64,000 bases of DNA from Arbacia lixula (taxonomy: Eukaryota; Echinodermata; Echinoidea; Arbacioida; Arbaciidae), in assembly GCA_963669155.1 (NCBI GenBank), contig OZ022595.1, forward strand, positions 2,164,205-2,228,204, written 5' to 3'. The stretch's first letter is position 1; each line of letters opens with the position of its first letter. The position numbers and the translations under genes are program-made. The notes under the pieces are model-generated. The model was given only the letters and a program-made list of their open reading frames with translations, had not been told where the DNA came from and did no database searches. Below, one piece after another: positions 44,801-58,300 of this stretch.

Positions 44801-47800
44801 CTTCATGGTAAATTGATGTTGAATGGTTGCATTATATTACATTTTATTTTGCAAATTTTGATGACATTAAGGAGTTTTGGAAGGTTCCCTTCATCCTTCT
44901 GGGCCCTGTTGCATAAAACTTACCATTGATAGTAACTTTGCTATCTATAGCAACTTCTGTGGAAACCTTGCATTTGATTGGCTGTTGAATGGTCTTACCA
45001 TGGTAGTTACCATTGATAACAGAGTTACTATCAATGGTCAGTTTTATGAAACAGGGCCCTTATCTGTGAACATGATTGACACAGATATGAAGCCTGACCA
45101 CAGTTGTGTGGCCGAAATTCAAGCGCTCTTTCCTAAATATGCAGCATGGTGACATGCATCAACAAAATAAAAATTGTCATGGCATGAATGGAATCTCAGG
45201 AGCGATTGATTCACTCGCAAATGTTATGGGTTGCGTTATTGGTTTTGTTTAGTACTTCCTCATCCTCGTCGACATGAGTGAATCCGCTCGCATGACCTCC
45301 CTGTAGAATGCAATGGTACAGTTCAATACAGTGACAAGGCATGCACAAAGGGATCATTCCATTATATTCAAGGGGAGGAGGGGATCACTACAAATCAGGG
45401 GTAGCACAGGGCCTGTAGTTTGGGAAAAAGCACAGCTAAATTAATAACTTTTTTCTTCTACTTGTGAATTGCTAAGGCTTTTGTTTGTTACTAACTGGCA
45501 GCACATGCTCAAAGTATTGACTATAAACGGTTGAACAACAGTATCATAATTGTTGATTTATGTTCCATTTCTTTTTTTGGACAAAAGAAGTGGACATTCA
45601 ACAAGGTATTAACAAACTGTACACTTCACTGACTGACAATGCACACAAGGAAAGAACTGGTGCTACATGTATATACAAATCTGGACAATACCACAAATTA
45701 GTACACAACATCAAGAAATACAAGAAACACTTTTCAACAAAAGTTAAACAGATAAAACAAAAACAAGACAACATTTAACATACAACTTTGCATTCACAAA
45801 ACATGTCTAGAGATTACCACCGTGTCTATAAGACAGAGTGAAGTTAGGTAGAAAAGTTTAGAATTTATGCTAATTTTCTGAACGTTCCAATTTTGCAAAT
45901 TTCTACTTTTGGTTAAATACGCATGAAACAAAACAAGAGCTTTTTGAAAGTAAGTTAGCAAACCTGAAGACAAGTTATGTTTTCACTTATTTTTATGTTC
46001 TTTTTTGAACTACTGCAGGCTTTTCCTTCATCATGCATATAAAAAATCATTCTGCATACATTTTGGATAGAACACCTGATTAATCGAATGCATGAAAAGC
46101 AATCTCACTACTGTATTTCAATGTAGCTTCAGTTATACATCAACTGGTGTGTACATCTATCTATTTTACCATCTTTCTATTTAATCAATTTAAATCTGTT
46201 TATCATGTTGTATCTGTCATTCTCTTGATCTTTGTGTAGATCTTTCATTATCTTTCTGTATTTAAATATCCTGTCCACATGGGGCCCTTCTGAAAGTATG
46301 TATGTATTCTTTCTATTCATCTACCTATCTATATCTTTATCTATTAATCTATCTACATGCATTTAGTTATGTATTGATTTATCCACTACTATAACCTAGA
46401 CATATATCTCTCTCACTTTATCATCATATATTTTGCAAACTGCACTGATTATTGCCCCCCCCCCCCCCCCCCCACTGTTCCTCATCACGTATTCAGTAAA
46501 CACAAGTACCATGGTTCATTTCTTACCATATGAATGATCATCCTTCCCTTGAAGAGTTGTAGAAAATGTTGTGGCTCCTTTCCTTGTACTACCCTGACCT
46601 GTACACACATACACAGGGGATAATTCAGACAAGAGAAAGATATATAAACATATACATCCAAAAGGAGAAATATATATAAATATATAAATGCAGAAGGGGA
46701 GAAATATATATCAATATATAAATGCAGAGAAAAAGAAATAGACATAAACATGTAATTGCAGAGAAAGAAAAAGATATGTTAACCGAGAAAGAGAGAGAGA
46801 GAGAGAAAGGTGAAAGAAAGAGGATTCAAGATTCATTCTTGAGGACATTATGACAAATAATATACCTAATGCTACATTCACATGCATCTGCTAGGCTTGT
46901 AACCAGACCCTTCCTGACTGAACTGCACTGCGGCCCGTCCTATGTTTTAATAGACAGGTTCACTAATGTAGTCAAATTTATGGATGTTTCTTCCCTTGTG
47001 GCCTAGTAACGAGCTATTCCATTAACCTGTACCTAACAATGGTATTTCAGAACTTGGAATCCACTTTGCATTAATTAGCTGTTGCTTTGTCGGGCAAACC
47101 AGTCTATTCATGTAGAACAAATATCCAAAATTCAACCATCCATGATTTTGTGGTTGAGGATGACATGACAAATAATGATCTATATAATGTAGCTGCTAGC
47201 CTCATCCCAAGTCCCCATTCATGCATGTATGACAAATAACTGATTGCACTTAAAATATGGTTGATTCGCATAAGACAATTTTACAATCTATGCTACAAAT
47301 AGCTGCTAGCTTCATTTCAAGACCACGTCTTGACCGACCTGCACTGCGGCTCCTCCCAGCTTGTCGTCCATCTTAGTGGCGTGGATGGCGGCCGCACCTT
47401 GCTCATCCTTTGACGACGTCAGACCCTGGAAAACAAAAAAAAACATCGAGAGTCAGAGAAACAGTTCAAGTCTTTAGTTTGACCGACACAATACGTACAT
47501 GTCTATCTCTCCACTGCTGAAGGAAGGCCTCCTCATCATTTTTCCATTTTGATCTATCTTGTGCCATTCGTTTCCATGTCACACTACCATTAATATCATT
47601 TATCATTTATCATTTATCATTAATATCATTTATCCACCTCCTATTTTGCCTGCCTCTTCCTATATGAAACATATGAATCAGGCTCCTAACTTTCAGAGCT
47701 TAGAGCATGGAAACTATCACAAGGTCCATGTGAAGGATATAAAAAAAATTATCCAATTATCTTTATTTTGGATCTTTGTGGAATCTCTTGGTCCCCTCGG

Positions 47801-49357
47801 TGAAATGGAGGGCGTGCGGTACTATTTTAAAATTCTAAAAAATGTTTAAATAGTACCACACGCCCTCCACTTAGCCTCAGGTGCAACTAGACTCCACAAG
47901 ATCCCTCATGATCATGAAATATTTGTATACTATATGTCAGTTGGAATCAGAAATCTCCAACAGACTGGAAACAAGGCATAAATATGTGTTGAATCCCGCT
48001 ATGCTGACCTACATAACCTATGATAACAACAAACATATTCCCAGGGGCATTTTTGTGAATTTTGAGGGTTGGCCCCCAATTTTTATTTTTCCACTGATAG
48101 GTAGATGTAACGTACACCATTTGAAAAACAAGCTCTTCGCTATCAAACATATTTCAATGCCAAATCTGTATTGTATCAATGACAAATAAAAGAGATTATT
48201 TTTCAGGTTGTAAAAGTAAAAGTACCAGCACATTTGGTATTATGTCTGGTATTTCTTTTCACGGGAAACTACCAGCATGTAATCAAGTGATAATCGCGGG
48301 CAGATATTAAGATCCACACACACTTACATAAAGTCCTGGTACCAGGCAAGCTTTAACGAGAGCCACGTTGTCTATTCATATTCATATTTTGTTTACTTCT
48401 CAATTTTGTTTACATCTCCTGCATCTACATTTACATTGACAACGCAGGTTGTACATTACATCTAGAAAGTGTATTAGTGGTTTAAGAGCCACTGAAGAAA
48501 GCACATTTTTTGTGACAAATATACAAGTATGGACAAGAAGGGAATGACTGAAATAAATATTATAAAATAGAAAAAGAATAGCAAGTTGAGGGAAGTTGAA
48601 GGAAGGGGAAAAAAGAATTAAATCAAATTAAGCAGACAGAAAGCAGAAAAAGATGGAATAGAAGAAGTTGATTTTTAATAAATGAGAAGGAAAAGAAAAT
48701 AGAGAAGAAGTTCTGAAGAAATAATTCAAAAAAGAAAACAGAAAATGTAGAGAAGTAATACAACAAACAAAAAACAAAAGAAGATAGAAAAGAAGAAATT
48801 AAGAAACACAAAATAATGCCATAAAAAGAGGCATCAAAAGTAGGATACAAAAAGGGGGAAAAACTATGAAGACATAAAACAAAGAGAAAAAAAGAAGATG
48901 TAAAGAAGAAAAGCATAAAAGGTAGAAGGCATCTCACCAGCCAGAAGTAAATGATGTAGCACTCGCGGCCACCCTGTTTGTAGGTGTACTGGATGACGTA
49001 AGAGTCTCCTCCAAAGAACTGACCATGCAGCTCTGTAGGCTGCTTCACTGGCTCAAAGTTCTCTATTCTGTAAACCTGGGATGAACACAACAACAAAACA
49101 CAGAGATGATAAACAATGATGCCATGAGATATTACCAAATTCTTCTGACAAGGAAGTCAAAATTTTGTCCAAAGTCAATTTTCCTCCTACACGTACATGC
49201 AGGGTGGAGCCTTTAGGTAAACTTCCTTCCCCCTCTCTCTTCCTCTCTCTCTATCTTCCTCTATCTTCCTCTCTCCTTCCCTCCCTCCCTCCCTCCCCCC
49301 CCCTCTCTCAATCTCCTTCTCTCTCTCTATCTCTCTCTCTCTTTTCCTCTTTCTCCC

Positions 49358-49390
<33 letters not shown>

Positions 49391-52300
49391 TTGTCTCTGT
49401 CCTCATTCATTCACTTCTATCACTCTCTCTTTCTCCTTTGCATTATGTCTACTGCTATTGTCTTCCATCTTCCTTTCCTCTCATCCTATCAGAGGAATCA
49501 TCCTGTTTGTACCTTCATCTTTCCTGTCTTTGTCTTTCCTTTCTTCTTTTTTTTTCACTCCTACCCCCTCTTCCTGTTTTTGTCTCTCTCTCTTTCCTCC
49601 TTCATTCACTTTTATGACTCTCTCTTTCCTTTGTATCATATCATTCCCTTCCACCTTCCTTACCTCCCTTCTATATCAGGGGAATCATCCTGCTTCTACC
49701 TCTTACCTCTCCTGTTTCTGTCTTTCCGATTCCCTCCTCTTTCCCTCTCTCTCTCTCTCTCTTCCTTCTTTTGTTCTCTTCCATCAATCTTTTTCCTTTA
49801 CATCACATTCTCTTCCCTCTTCTTTTCCTCTTGTTCTATGGGAGGAATCCTGCTGCTTGTACCTCTGTCTTGCCTGACCCATCATCACACATGCCACTCC
49901 TGGAGGCCATGTTGGGGTTAGACTCCAAATCAGCTGTTTTGATCTTGTGCAGTGTGCTGGCATCAAACCGCTCCTTCTTCACATGAGCTGCAATATGAAG
50001 ACAGAAGAAAATTATAATGGTCATAGTTTCCAAATAAATATTTTGCTAAGATACAGGACCACACAAAACATTAAATCAGTATTTTCTTCATAATTTCTAA
50101 TTTCACTATTAAAGATACAGGACGACACAAAACAGCGAAGTTGATAACCTTTGATGACCGACTGACCAAGATGCCCATGCCATGTGCTTTAGATTATGTT
50201 GGAAGACATTTGCCTCTCTGCAATCTTCTTTTTCTTTCTCTTATCCTCCTTTCAATGTCTTTATTCCCCTTTTCCTCCTCCTCCTCCTGGTACTGACCGA
50301 TGTTGCCTGTGGTGTAGGTCTTGCCCAGGCCCTTGGTTTCCCCTGCATCCTTCCAACCCTTGAAGATTGCCTTGAAGGCCGTGGTTTCGCTGCTCTCATT
50401 TATCACAGTCACTGGAGTGGTCTCCGGGTACTGTTTAGCCTTGATGAAGCCCTGGATGCACAAAGAAACACATGGTATTTTCATTTCATTTCATTTCATC
50501 ATTTCATTTCATTATTTCATTTTATTATTTCATTTCATCATTTTATTTCATCTTTTATTTCATAATTTCATTTCATCATTTGATTTCATTCCACATTCAG
50601 TATTAAATTAAAAATAACAACATACATGTATACAATGAACAAAATTTATTGAAAATTACAACTACAACAAAAACAGCATAACACACTTACAAACAAACGC
50701 AAAAAAGAGAGACTTCTCCTGGACAATAATGAGAATGTGGGGGATTACCAAAAAGCCAGAGACTTATCTAGGGTACTGCTTAGCCCTGATGAAGCCCTGA
50801 ACGCACAAAGAAACACAAGCCTCATTCATATACATGTACCATAATCATGATATCACTGCTATTATGACGGATGCACCTTGGAAAGAAAGTGTCAAGCGAA
50901 CCTTTAAAAACACTGTTCATATACACCGAAAAAAGCCTTAATATTGCAGTGTTTTGTATAGAACTTTCTCCACACCCCCGACATGTTCTGCTAATAGCCA
51001 TACATGTACAAGCGGTGCAATTAGCCAGAGCGCGATGCACATGGTGCAACATTTACTCTCCAAATCGCTATTTTAATCCTAGACAGACTAATACCATGGT
51101 TCGATGAGCATGGACGATATGTATGAGTGAAACTAATCAAATTACAATTTAATTACGTTTGGTTTCGGTCTGGAAATCATGCACATTACAAACATGGCTT
51201 CCCTGAAAATTATACTGGTACATTGCCAAATACATTAGAGTTGGAATTAAAGTATATACATGTATAGCAAAGCAGATTGTATCATTTACACTCTGGTTCT
51301 AAAATATCAATCATACATGTATGAGAGAAAATTGCTAGAAACCCATACGGGTCTCAAATGAGCATTAAGAGTCACTTCTATGGCTTACCCAGCCACTGTA
51401 CAGTTAGCCTAGTTACTAGGCTGTGGAGTGCATGGACACTTCCTAGTCTGTTAACAACTATGTCTGGTAATACAGACTAGGCCCTAATCCACCTGACTGC
51501 CCTGGACTCTCCTCTTCCTCCTGTAGAGAGGCAAGGAAGATGAGAGTCCAGGGCAGTCAGAGGGATAAGGGCCTAGTCTGTATTACCAGACATAGTTGTT
51601 AACAGACTCAATTGTGTCCATGCACTCCTCAGCCTACTAACTAGGCTACAGTACACTGCATATGCATGATATTGATAAACAAAGGGTGAATAACAAAGTT
51701 ATCTACTTGCTTGCTGCCATGTGCAGTGACTGGAACATTGGCATTGTGTGTAAAGTGGAAATTTTGCATTGTGTATAAACTGCAAACGTGCCCGCACTGC
51801 ACGCAATGTCTATTGATGTACAGTACAAATACTTCATTCCGAGACAAACATATGTATATAAAATGTTTAGTCAAATCTTTCTTTATCAACATTTCTGTGA
51901 GTACGCTCCACAAATACGACCTTGAACGGTAGGTAAACTATTGCTCTTCTGAATGTACACATCAATGACATTCAAATATTATGAATAAATGCTCAACATT
52001 GACTTCAAACAAGCTTAGGTCGGTATGTTTCTGGGGACCGGATATACTCATTGAGCAGTGAACTGCAGACATCCATAACCATCTACACGTTCAAGCACAG
52101 ATTAAAGCGCAACCTACATGTAATCAACGCATAACGTACAGTTCCTGAAGCATAGATATTTTTTTATTTTCTCATCCATAAACCGGTCACCTTTAACTAT
52201 CTTAACTCTAAAATTTTCCCCCTTCGCAACACTTTTTCAAATTCCACACATATAATTCTTGTATTGTAATGAGGAGCCTATAAACCTTCAAGCTACTCTT

Positions 52301-55300
52301 TTTTTATAGGCTCCCTCCACATTGTGATATGTTATCAATTTTCTATAATTCAAATTATAGACAATTACAAGCAGACTTTATGATTTGAAATTTGTATATG
52401 CATTAGATGTATCTTGTTAATGTTCGTCTATATTCATTTATCTGTATATGCATGACAACTTAATGTATCACGTTTCTGTTCTTGTATATTCTACGTTTAT
52501 ATGTGGAAACAAAAAAATCAATTCAATTAAATTCAATACCCAATTCCAGTAGAAAAATGGTTGTAGGCCTGGCTGTGCCACTCACCTGAGCATTGCTGAA
52601 AGCTGACTTCCGTTCCTGCTTGGTGGAGCCCTTCCCTTTCCAGACAAATATCCCAGAAGGCCCCTGGTCGATGATGAAGCAATCCTTCAAGAGCAAAAAA
52701 CACAGAATGGATTTATTCTAAAGCGCCTTGTCAACACATGTTAACCGTCTCTGCCACGTCTTTTACAGAAGAACGGATAAGCCTTTATACATGTACTTCC
52801 ATTTTTCCTGAATAGTGGTCTGAAGCAGTTTATATGGCACACATGGGCCCTTTTGCAATAAAACTTACCATTGATGGTAACTTTGCATCTAATGGCAACT
52901 TCTATGGAAACCTTGAGTTTGGTTGGCTGTTGAGCGGTGTTACAATGGTAGTTAACATTGATGGCAGAGGTACTATTAATGGTACATATATGTTTTATAC
53001 AATGGGGGCATGAGGTAAAAGGGATAGTTCACCCTGAAGACATATTGATTTCAATAAAAGCAGAAACATGAAAGAAACATATTAGTGAAGGTTTGACGAA
53101 AATTGGCCAAAGGACACGAAAGTTTATAGAGTTTGAAATTTCAATTTTGTGGCGTCACGTGCAAGGTATGTTGTGTACAATATAATTACATGCAAGCAAA
53201 TTGCTCTTTTTCTGTTTTTGACAATGGAATATTTCTTTTCATACGTAGGTATGTGTGTAAAAACGTATTTCTGATGATGTATAAAATGCACAGGTACAAG
53301 GATGCATATATTTTGGAGAAAATGCACATTTTTGAAAAAAAATTGTACACAATATATGGAAGAGCATCTTGCATGTGACGTCACAAAATCAAAACTTTAA
53401 AAGATCATAACTTTTTATCCTTTGACGATCTTCATCAAAAACTTTGCTAATATGTTTCTTTCATGTGTCTGCTTTTATTGAAACCAAAATATTTTCAGGG
53501 TGAACTATCCCTTTAAAGTAACATACCGCACTATTGAGCATAGACTGGTCCAGCGGAGCGCTGCAGATTTCTGTCACCACCAGAGATCCACTCTCATCAG
53601 AAACCCTGGCAACAGAAACGAGACAGAATTTAAAGACAGAGCATTTAAGACAGGGTGTCCCAACTGCAAAAATCATGTAACTCAGCAGGAATTAGCAGTA
53701 CACCCTAATAATAACATGTATGAAATCTCACAGTCATAACTCCATGAACATTTTTTAGAAAAGGTAAAAAAATCCTTGTTTACGTTTGAACAACAGCGAG
53801 CATAGTCTACGTTTACAATCGTTTAGTCCCTCTCATCACGCGATTCAGGCAATGCGAAGTGGACAGCTGTGGGCCATAGCATATGACTGTCTCTGGTCTT
53901 AGGCTATAGATTTCAGGTGACCTGCCAAAACCTTTTCAAAATCTACAGATTGCTATAATTTTGCTTGCAGTCAGTTTACACATCTATCATTTGGGAGGTT
54001 CTAATACAGTATCTTCTTTTCCATTTCCATTTCCCATGTTTGTTTGTTTTTACAAAACCTTATTATTTTGATCAGAAAAAGGGACACAAAGAACAAATTG
54101 AAAAAGAACTCAATTTGTTTGTGATGATAGTTTATGCAATTGAGATGACTTTTTAACACATTTATGTATAAAAAGAGTTTAAAGACCAAGCCAAGCACAA
54201 GAATAAAGGCAATTTTTATTGGCAGGTTTTTTCAATAGACAGATGTAATTAAACGCAAACCATTCTGAAGGGCTTAAATTTCAGTCATCAATTGTACACA
54301 TTATTGCTCTAGTGAAATAAACTGGAAGATTTTAATAGTATGGCATAGTGCAGACAATACAATCTGCTTTGCTAAATAAACTTTAATTACAACTGTAATT
54401 TATGTGGCAATGTACCAGTATAATTTTCAGGGAAGCCATGTATGTAATGTGCATGATTTCCAGACCAAAACCAAAGCTAATTAAATTTAGATTTGATTAG
54501 TTTCACTCATACATATCGTCCGTGTTCATCAAATCCATTGTATCAGTCTGTCTCGGATTAAAGCATTGATTTGGATATATTTACATAAAATCAAATTAGA
54601 AATTGACTTCTTTATCTGACAACTGGAAAAGCTCTCCAAGTGTTCATCTGAGGCTGCAGAAATCTTAGTTGTGTAAGTAGCAATGCTAACTTTTAACCTG
54701 CCGCTGTCGCATTTTTGTGACTAAGGGGTAACGTGCAATTTGCGACCAAACTGTAATAGAGAAAACCTCTGGCACAGAGGGGTTTTAACCCCGGCGAGTT
54801 AAGAGTTAAACTAGGCAAGTACCAAACAACTCTTCAATAAGTACCACTTCCCAGACTAGGCTCTACAAGTACTTGTTACTTCCTTCCCTGCAAAAATGTT
54901 ATCTGTGTTAAAGCCACAGTAGACGACACGATCCGATCAGTCATACAACTCTGCAACTGACTGAATCCAGTCATTGCTTTTGTGTAAGAAAGTCACGTCA
55001 CATTTTCTGTCGTCAGATGAAGAAGTCAATTTCTAATTTGCTATAATTTCCAGTCAGTTTTCAGCTTTATCATTGAGAGAAAAGTTCTGATACTGTATAT
55101 TTTTCCCCTATCTGTGGTTTTTACAAGATTTTATTCTTTGGACTTGCAAATGGACACAATGTCTTTAAATGGAATATACTGTACTGGGAAGACAGTTTGA
55201 AGGCAAATAACTTTCAGCAAGTGTCTAAAATGGACAATACATGAATTTAAGACCATTGGTAAGAAGATTGCTCACGATAACACTCTTGAAGGCTTTTTGT

Positions 55301-58300
55301 CTTCCCAGTACAGTATATTCCATAGAAGGACTTCTACACGGTGTACCCTGAAACTCATTGTATGAAAAGCACTTACTTGTAGAGCCTCGTCTGTGAGGCT
55401 TGCTTCCTTGAGAAGCGCTCGTCATCATCCTTTGCCGGTTGAGGCTTGATGCCCCCACGAGGACCGAGGGCATTCTTCGCCTCGCAAATCTTCAGCACGT
55501 CCTTGTCAAACTTGTCGTTGTCCACGAAGTCGATGCGAGCCTTGCCGCCTTTCTCATTATCGCGGATCCCCTTGGCTGCTTGCGTTCCCTGTTGGGGGGG
55601 GGGGGGGGGCGGGGGTGGCAAAGATATTGTCTTGTAATTCTGAGAGCCGTTTAACACGTTCTTTACAAAGCCCACATATTTAAGGTTGGCTGGTTTACAC
55701 TCAGATACTAAACAGTGAGACTTCTGCAAAATTTGTCGGACAGACAATAGAAAACAGGCTATAAATACACTCTAATTCCTTTAAATGAAGAGAACGATCA
55801 AGCCACACCCCTTAGGTTACTGAACTTTGATGGCAAATGTTGACATCCTGACTGTACCAGGGTTCACAACGCCAGGAAATCTAACCATGAGCAACAGGTT
55901 AACTTGTAATGCACTATCGATGAAATTTTGCAAGCAGTTATAAACCCAATTCTCACTGAAAGGTAGCTTGCTTGACTTACACAGAGTTAATGTGCTCCTA
56001 GCAGCTGTAGTCTTCTTCCCATTCACAAAATTCCTTTTTTTGTTGTTGTTTTACCTTTCCATTTGGATTTGCTTTGCTCTCTATCTCACTCTCTTTCTTC
56101 TTCATTTTCATCTCTTCCCCATCCTGCCTAAAATTCCTTCCTTCTTGCTTCTCTCTTCGACACATTTTTTTTTTCTTCAAAAGCTCTACATGTAAATGAG
56201 ACATTCAACACATACCTGAATCCAGACATGTTTTATTATTCTCTGTCACTTTGCAGTTCTTTTTTTTTCCCTTTCCTTTTTTTTCTCTCTTGTTTCCTCT
56301 TTCAATTCCAATCCCTCTGACTACATTCATTAGTCATAACCTCAACACCAAACATGACGTTGCCATTTCATCCAATTCCTTACCTTCATTCTCTCAATCC
56401 TGTTGGATTCTGGGCCGTTCCATACAACGATTTGCTTGCCCAAGTCAAAGATGAAAACATCTCCATTGTTTAGACTCTCCCACTTGCATGGCACCTAAAA
56501 AAAAATGACAGTGATGAGGTATTTACAGTATATCTACAATATCATGTTTTATGGCTGAAAACCCAGGAATAACATGTATATTGGTAAACTTTTATTGAAA
56601 ACAACACAAAATTATGGAATATTCAAAATCGGGGTACACCTGCGGGGATAAGTAAAAGTAAATTTAAATCAAAAGAAAAGGAAAAAGTGAAAGCAAAAAT
56701 TAAGTTCGAGTTCAAGTCCACATTACAATAAAATCCTTTAAAGACAAATGCAATACTGTATATAATACAAACTACATATGAGAGAGAACATTATAAATAC
56801 TACAATTAGTGTAGGAGGAAGCAGCAGAAGCTAATGGCGTATCACTTGCCGCTCCCCCAGTCAGATCAATATACATTGTACCATGTTCTGATGAGGAAAG
56901 AAAGAAAGGAAGCCAGGTTTCAAAAGTGGAAAAGGCCACTTAATCCTATCCATTGAACCTTTCTTGAAATGTCTGCATGAAACCTAATTTGGGTACTGAG
57001 CTACTAACACTGGACTTCAACAATCAGGAAGATTCAGGGAAACTTCATCAGAAATCAGAGAGATGTCTATCAAATGCTCACAACCTAATGTCAATAATCT
57101 ATCAATAATCAGGGAGATTGGGTGATGTGATGATATTCCAATGCAGTAATTTTGGTCTATATTCAGCTCTGTAGGAATTATACAGCTTGTCACAAAAAAA
57201 AATTACAAAGTCACTTTCCGCAACAGTAACTTTAAAGAAGTTAGATTGATTAGAATGATATTACAGGGTATGAAACTCTGTGAAAAGACGTGTTGTCCAT
57301 TGTGTTCAGGCTTTATGATTGAAATTATTTAATGTGTTCTTGCACAAATATATCTGTTAAGAAAGTGACAGCATGTTTCTTTTTATTTCAATCTGATGAC
57401 AAAGATAATGAACTGAATGAAGTAAAATAAAACAATATTTCTGTGTTTTGCAAACGGTGGTAAGGTGTGGAATTAATAACTCATTTAAAATTGCATTCAC
57501 AAAGCGTGAACACAATGGACATGTCTTCTTACAAAATCTGGAGGGAAGGAACATCGCACATCGGACATGATTGACAACAGATCCCAATTCTCCATGACCA
57601 CTGAAGCGAATCAAATAGGGTTTTTTGCGAGATAAAGGAAATACATTATAGTTTCATACCTTGAAATATCATTCTCATTGGTCTAATTTCATTAAAAATT
57701 ATCATTGCCAAAAGTGTTGGTGTAATTTTTTGGAGGGACAAGCTGTATACATGTATGTGGCTCGTACCTGGTTGACCCTAATGTTGCGTTTTCCCTTGAC
57801 AATGTACATCTTCTTGCTGAACTTCTCCTTGTCGACATGCTTGAATCCAGACTTGACCCCGCCTTCCAGATATCTGGAGAAGAATTGCAATATTAATGGT
57901 TAAAGGGATAGTTCACCCTGAAATTATATGGAAAAACATATTAGTTTGATGAAAATCAGTCAAAGGATAAAAAATGGATGATCTTTCAAAATTTTGATTC
58001 CCATGCTCCATAATGTGCATTTTCTAAAAAAAAAAAATGCATCATTGCACATGTACCTGGGCATTTGATACATCATCAGAAATATATCTTTTACGAACAT
58101 ACCTGTATGAAAAGAAACATTCCGTTGTCAAAAACACTAAACGAGCAATATACGTAAATATGGGAGAGCACCTTGCATGTGACTTCACAAACTGTAAATT
58201 TCTTTCTTTGCCTTCAACAAATTTTTGTCAAACCTTCACTAATATGTTTTTTTCATGTCTCTGCTGTTATTGAAATTAACTTATCTTCAGGGTGAATTAT

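Noticed and set aside
48623..49617. Hydrophobic Phe/Leu/Ser-rich frames that resemble membrane proteins
   Set aside because: They come from pyrimidine- or purine-rich intronic DNA; the only real coding part here is villin exon 11.
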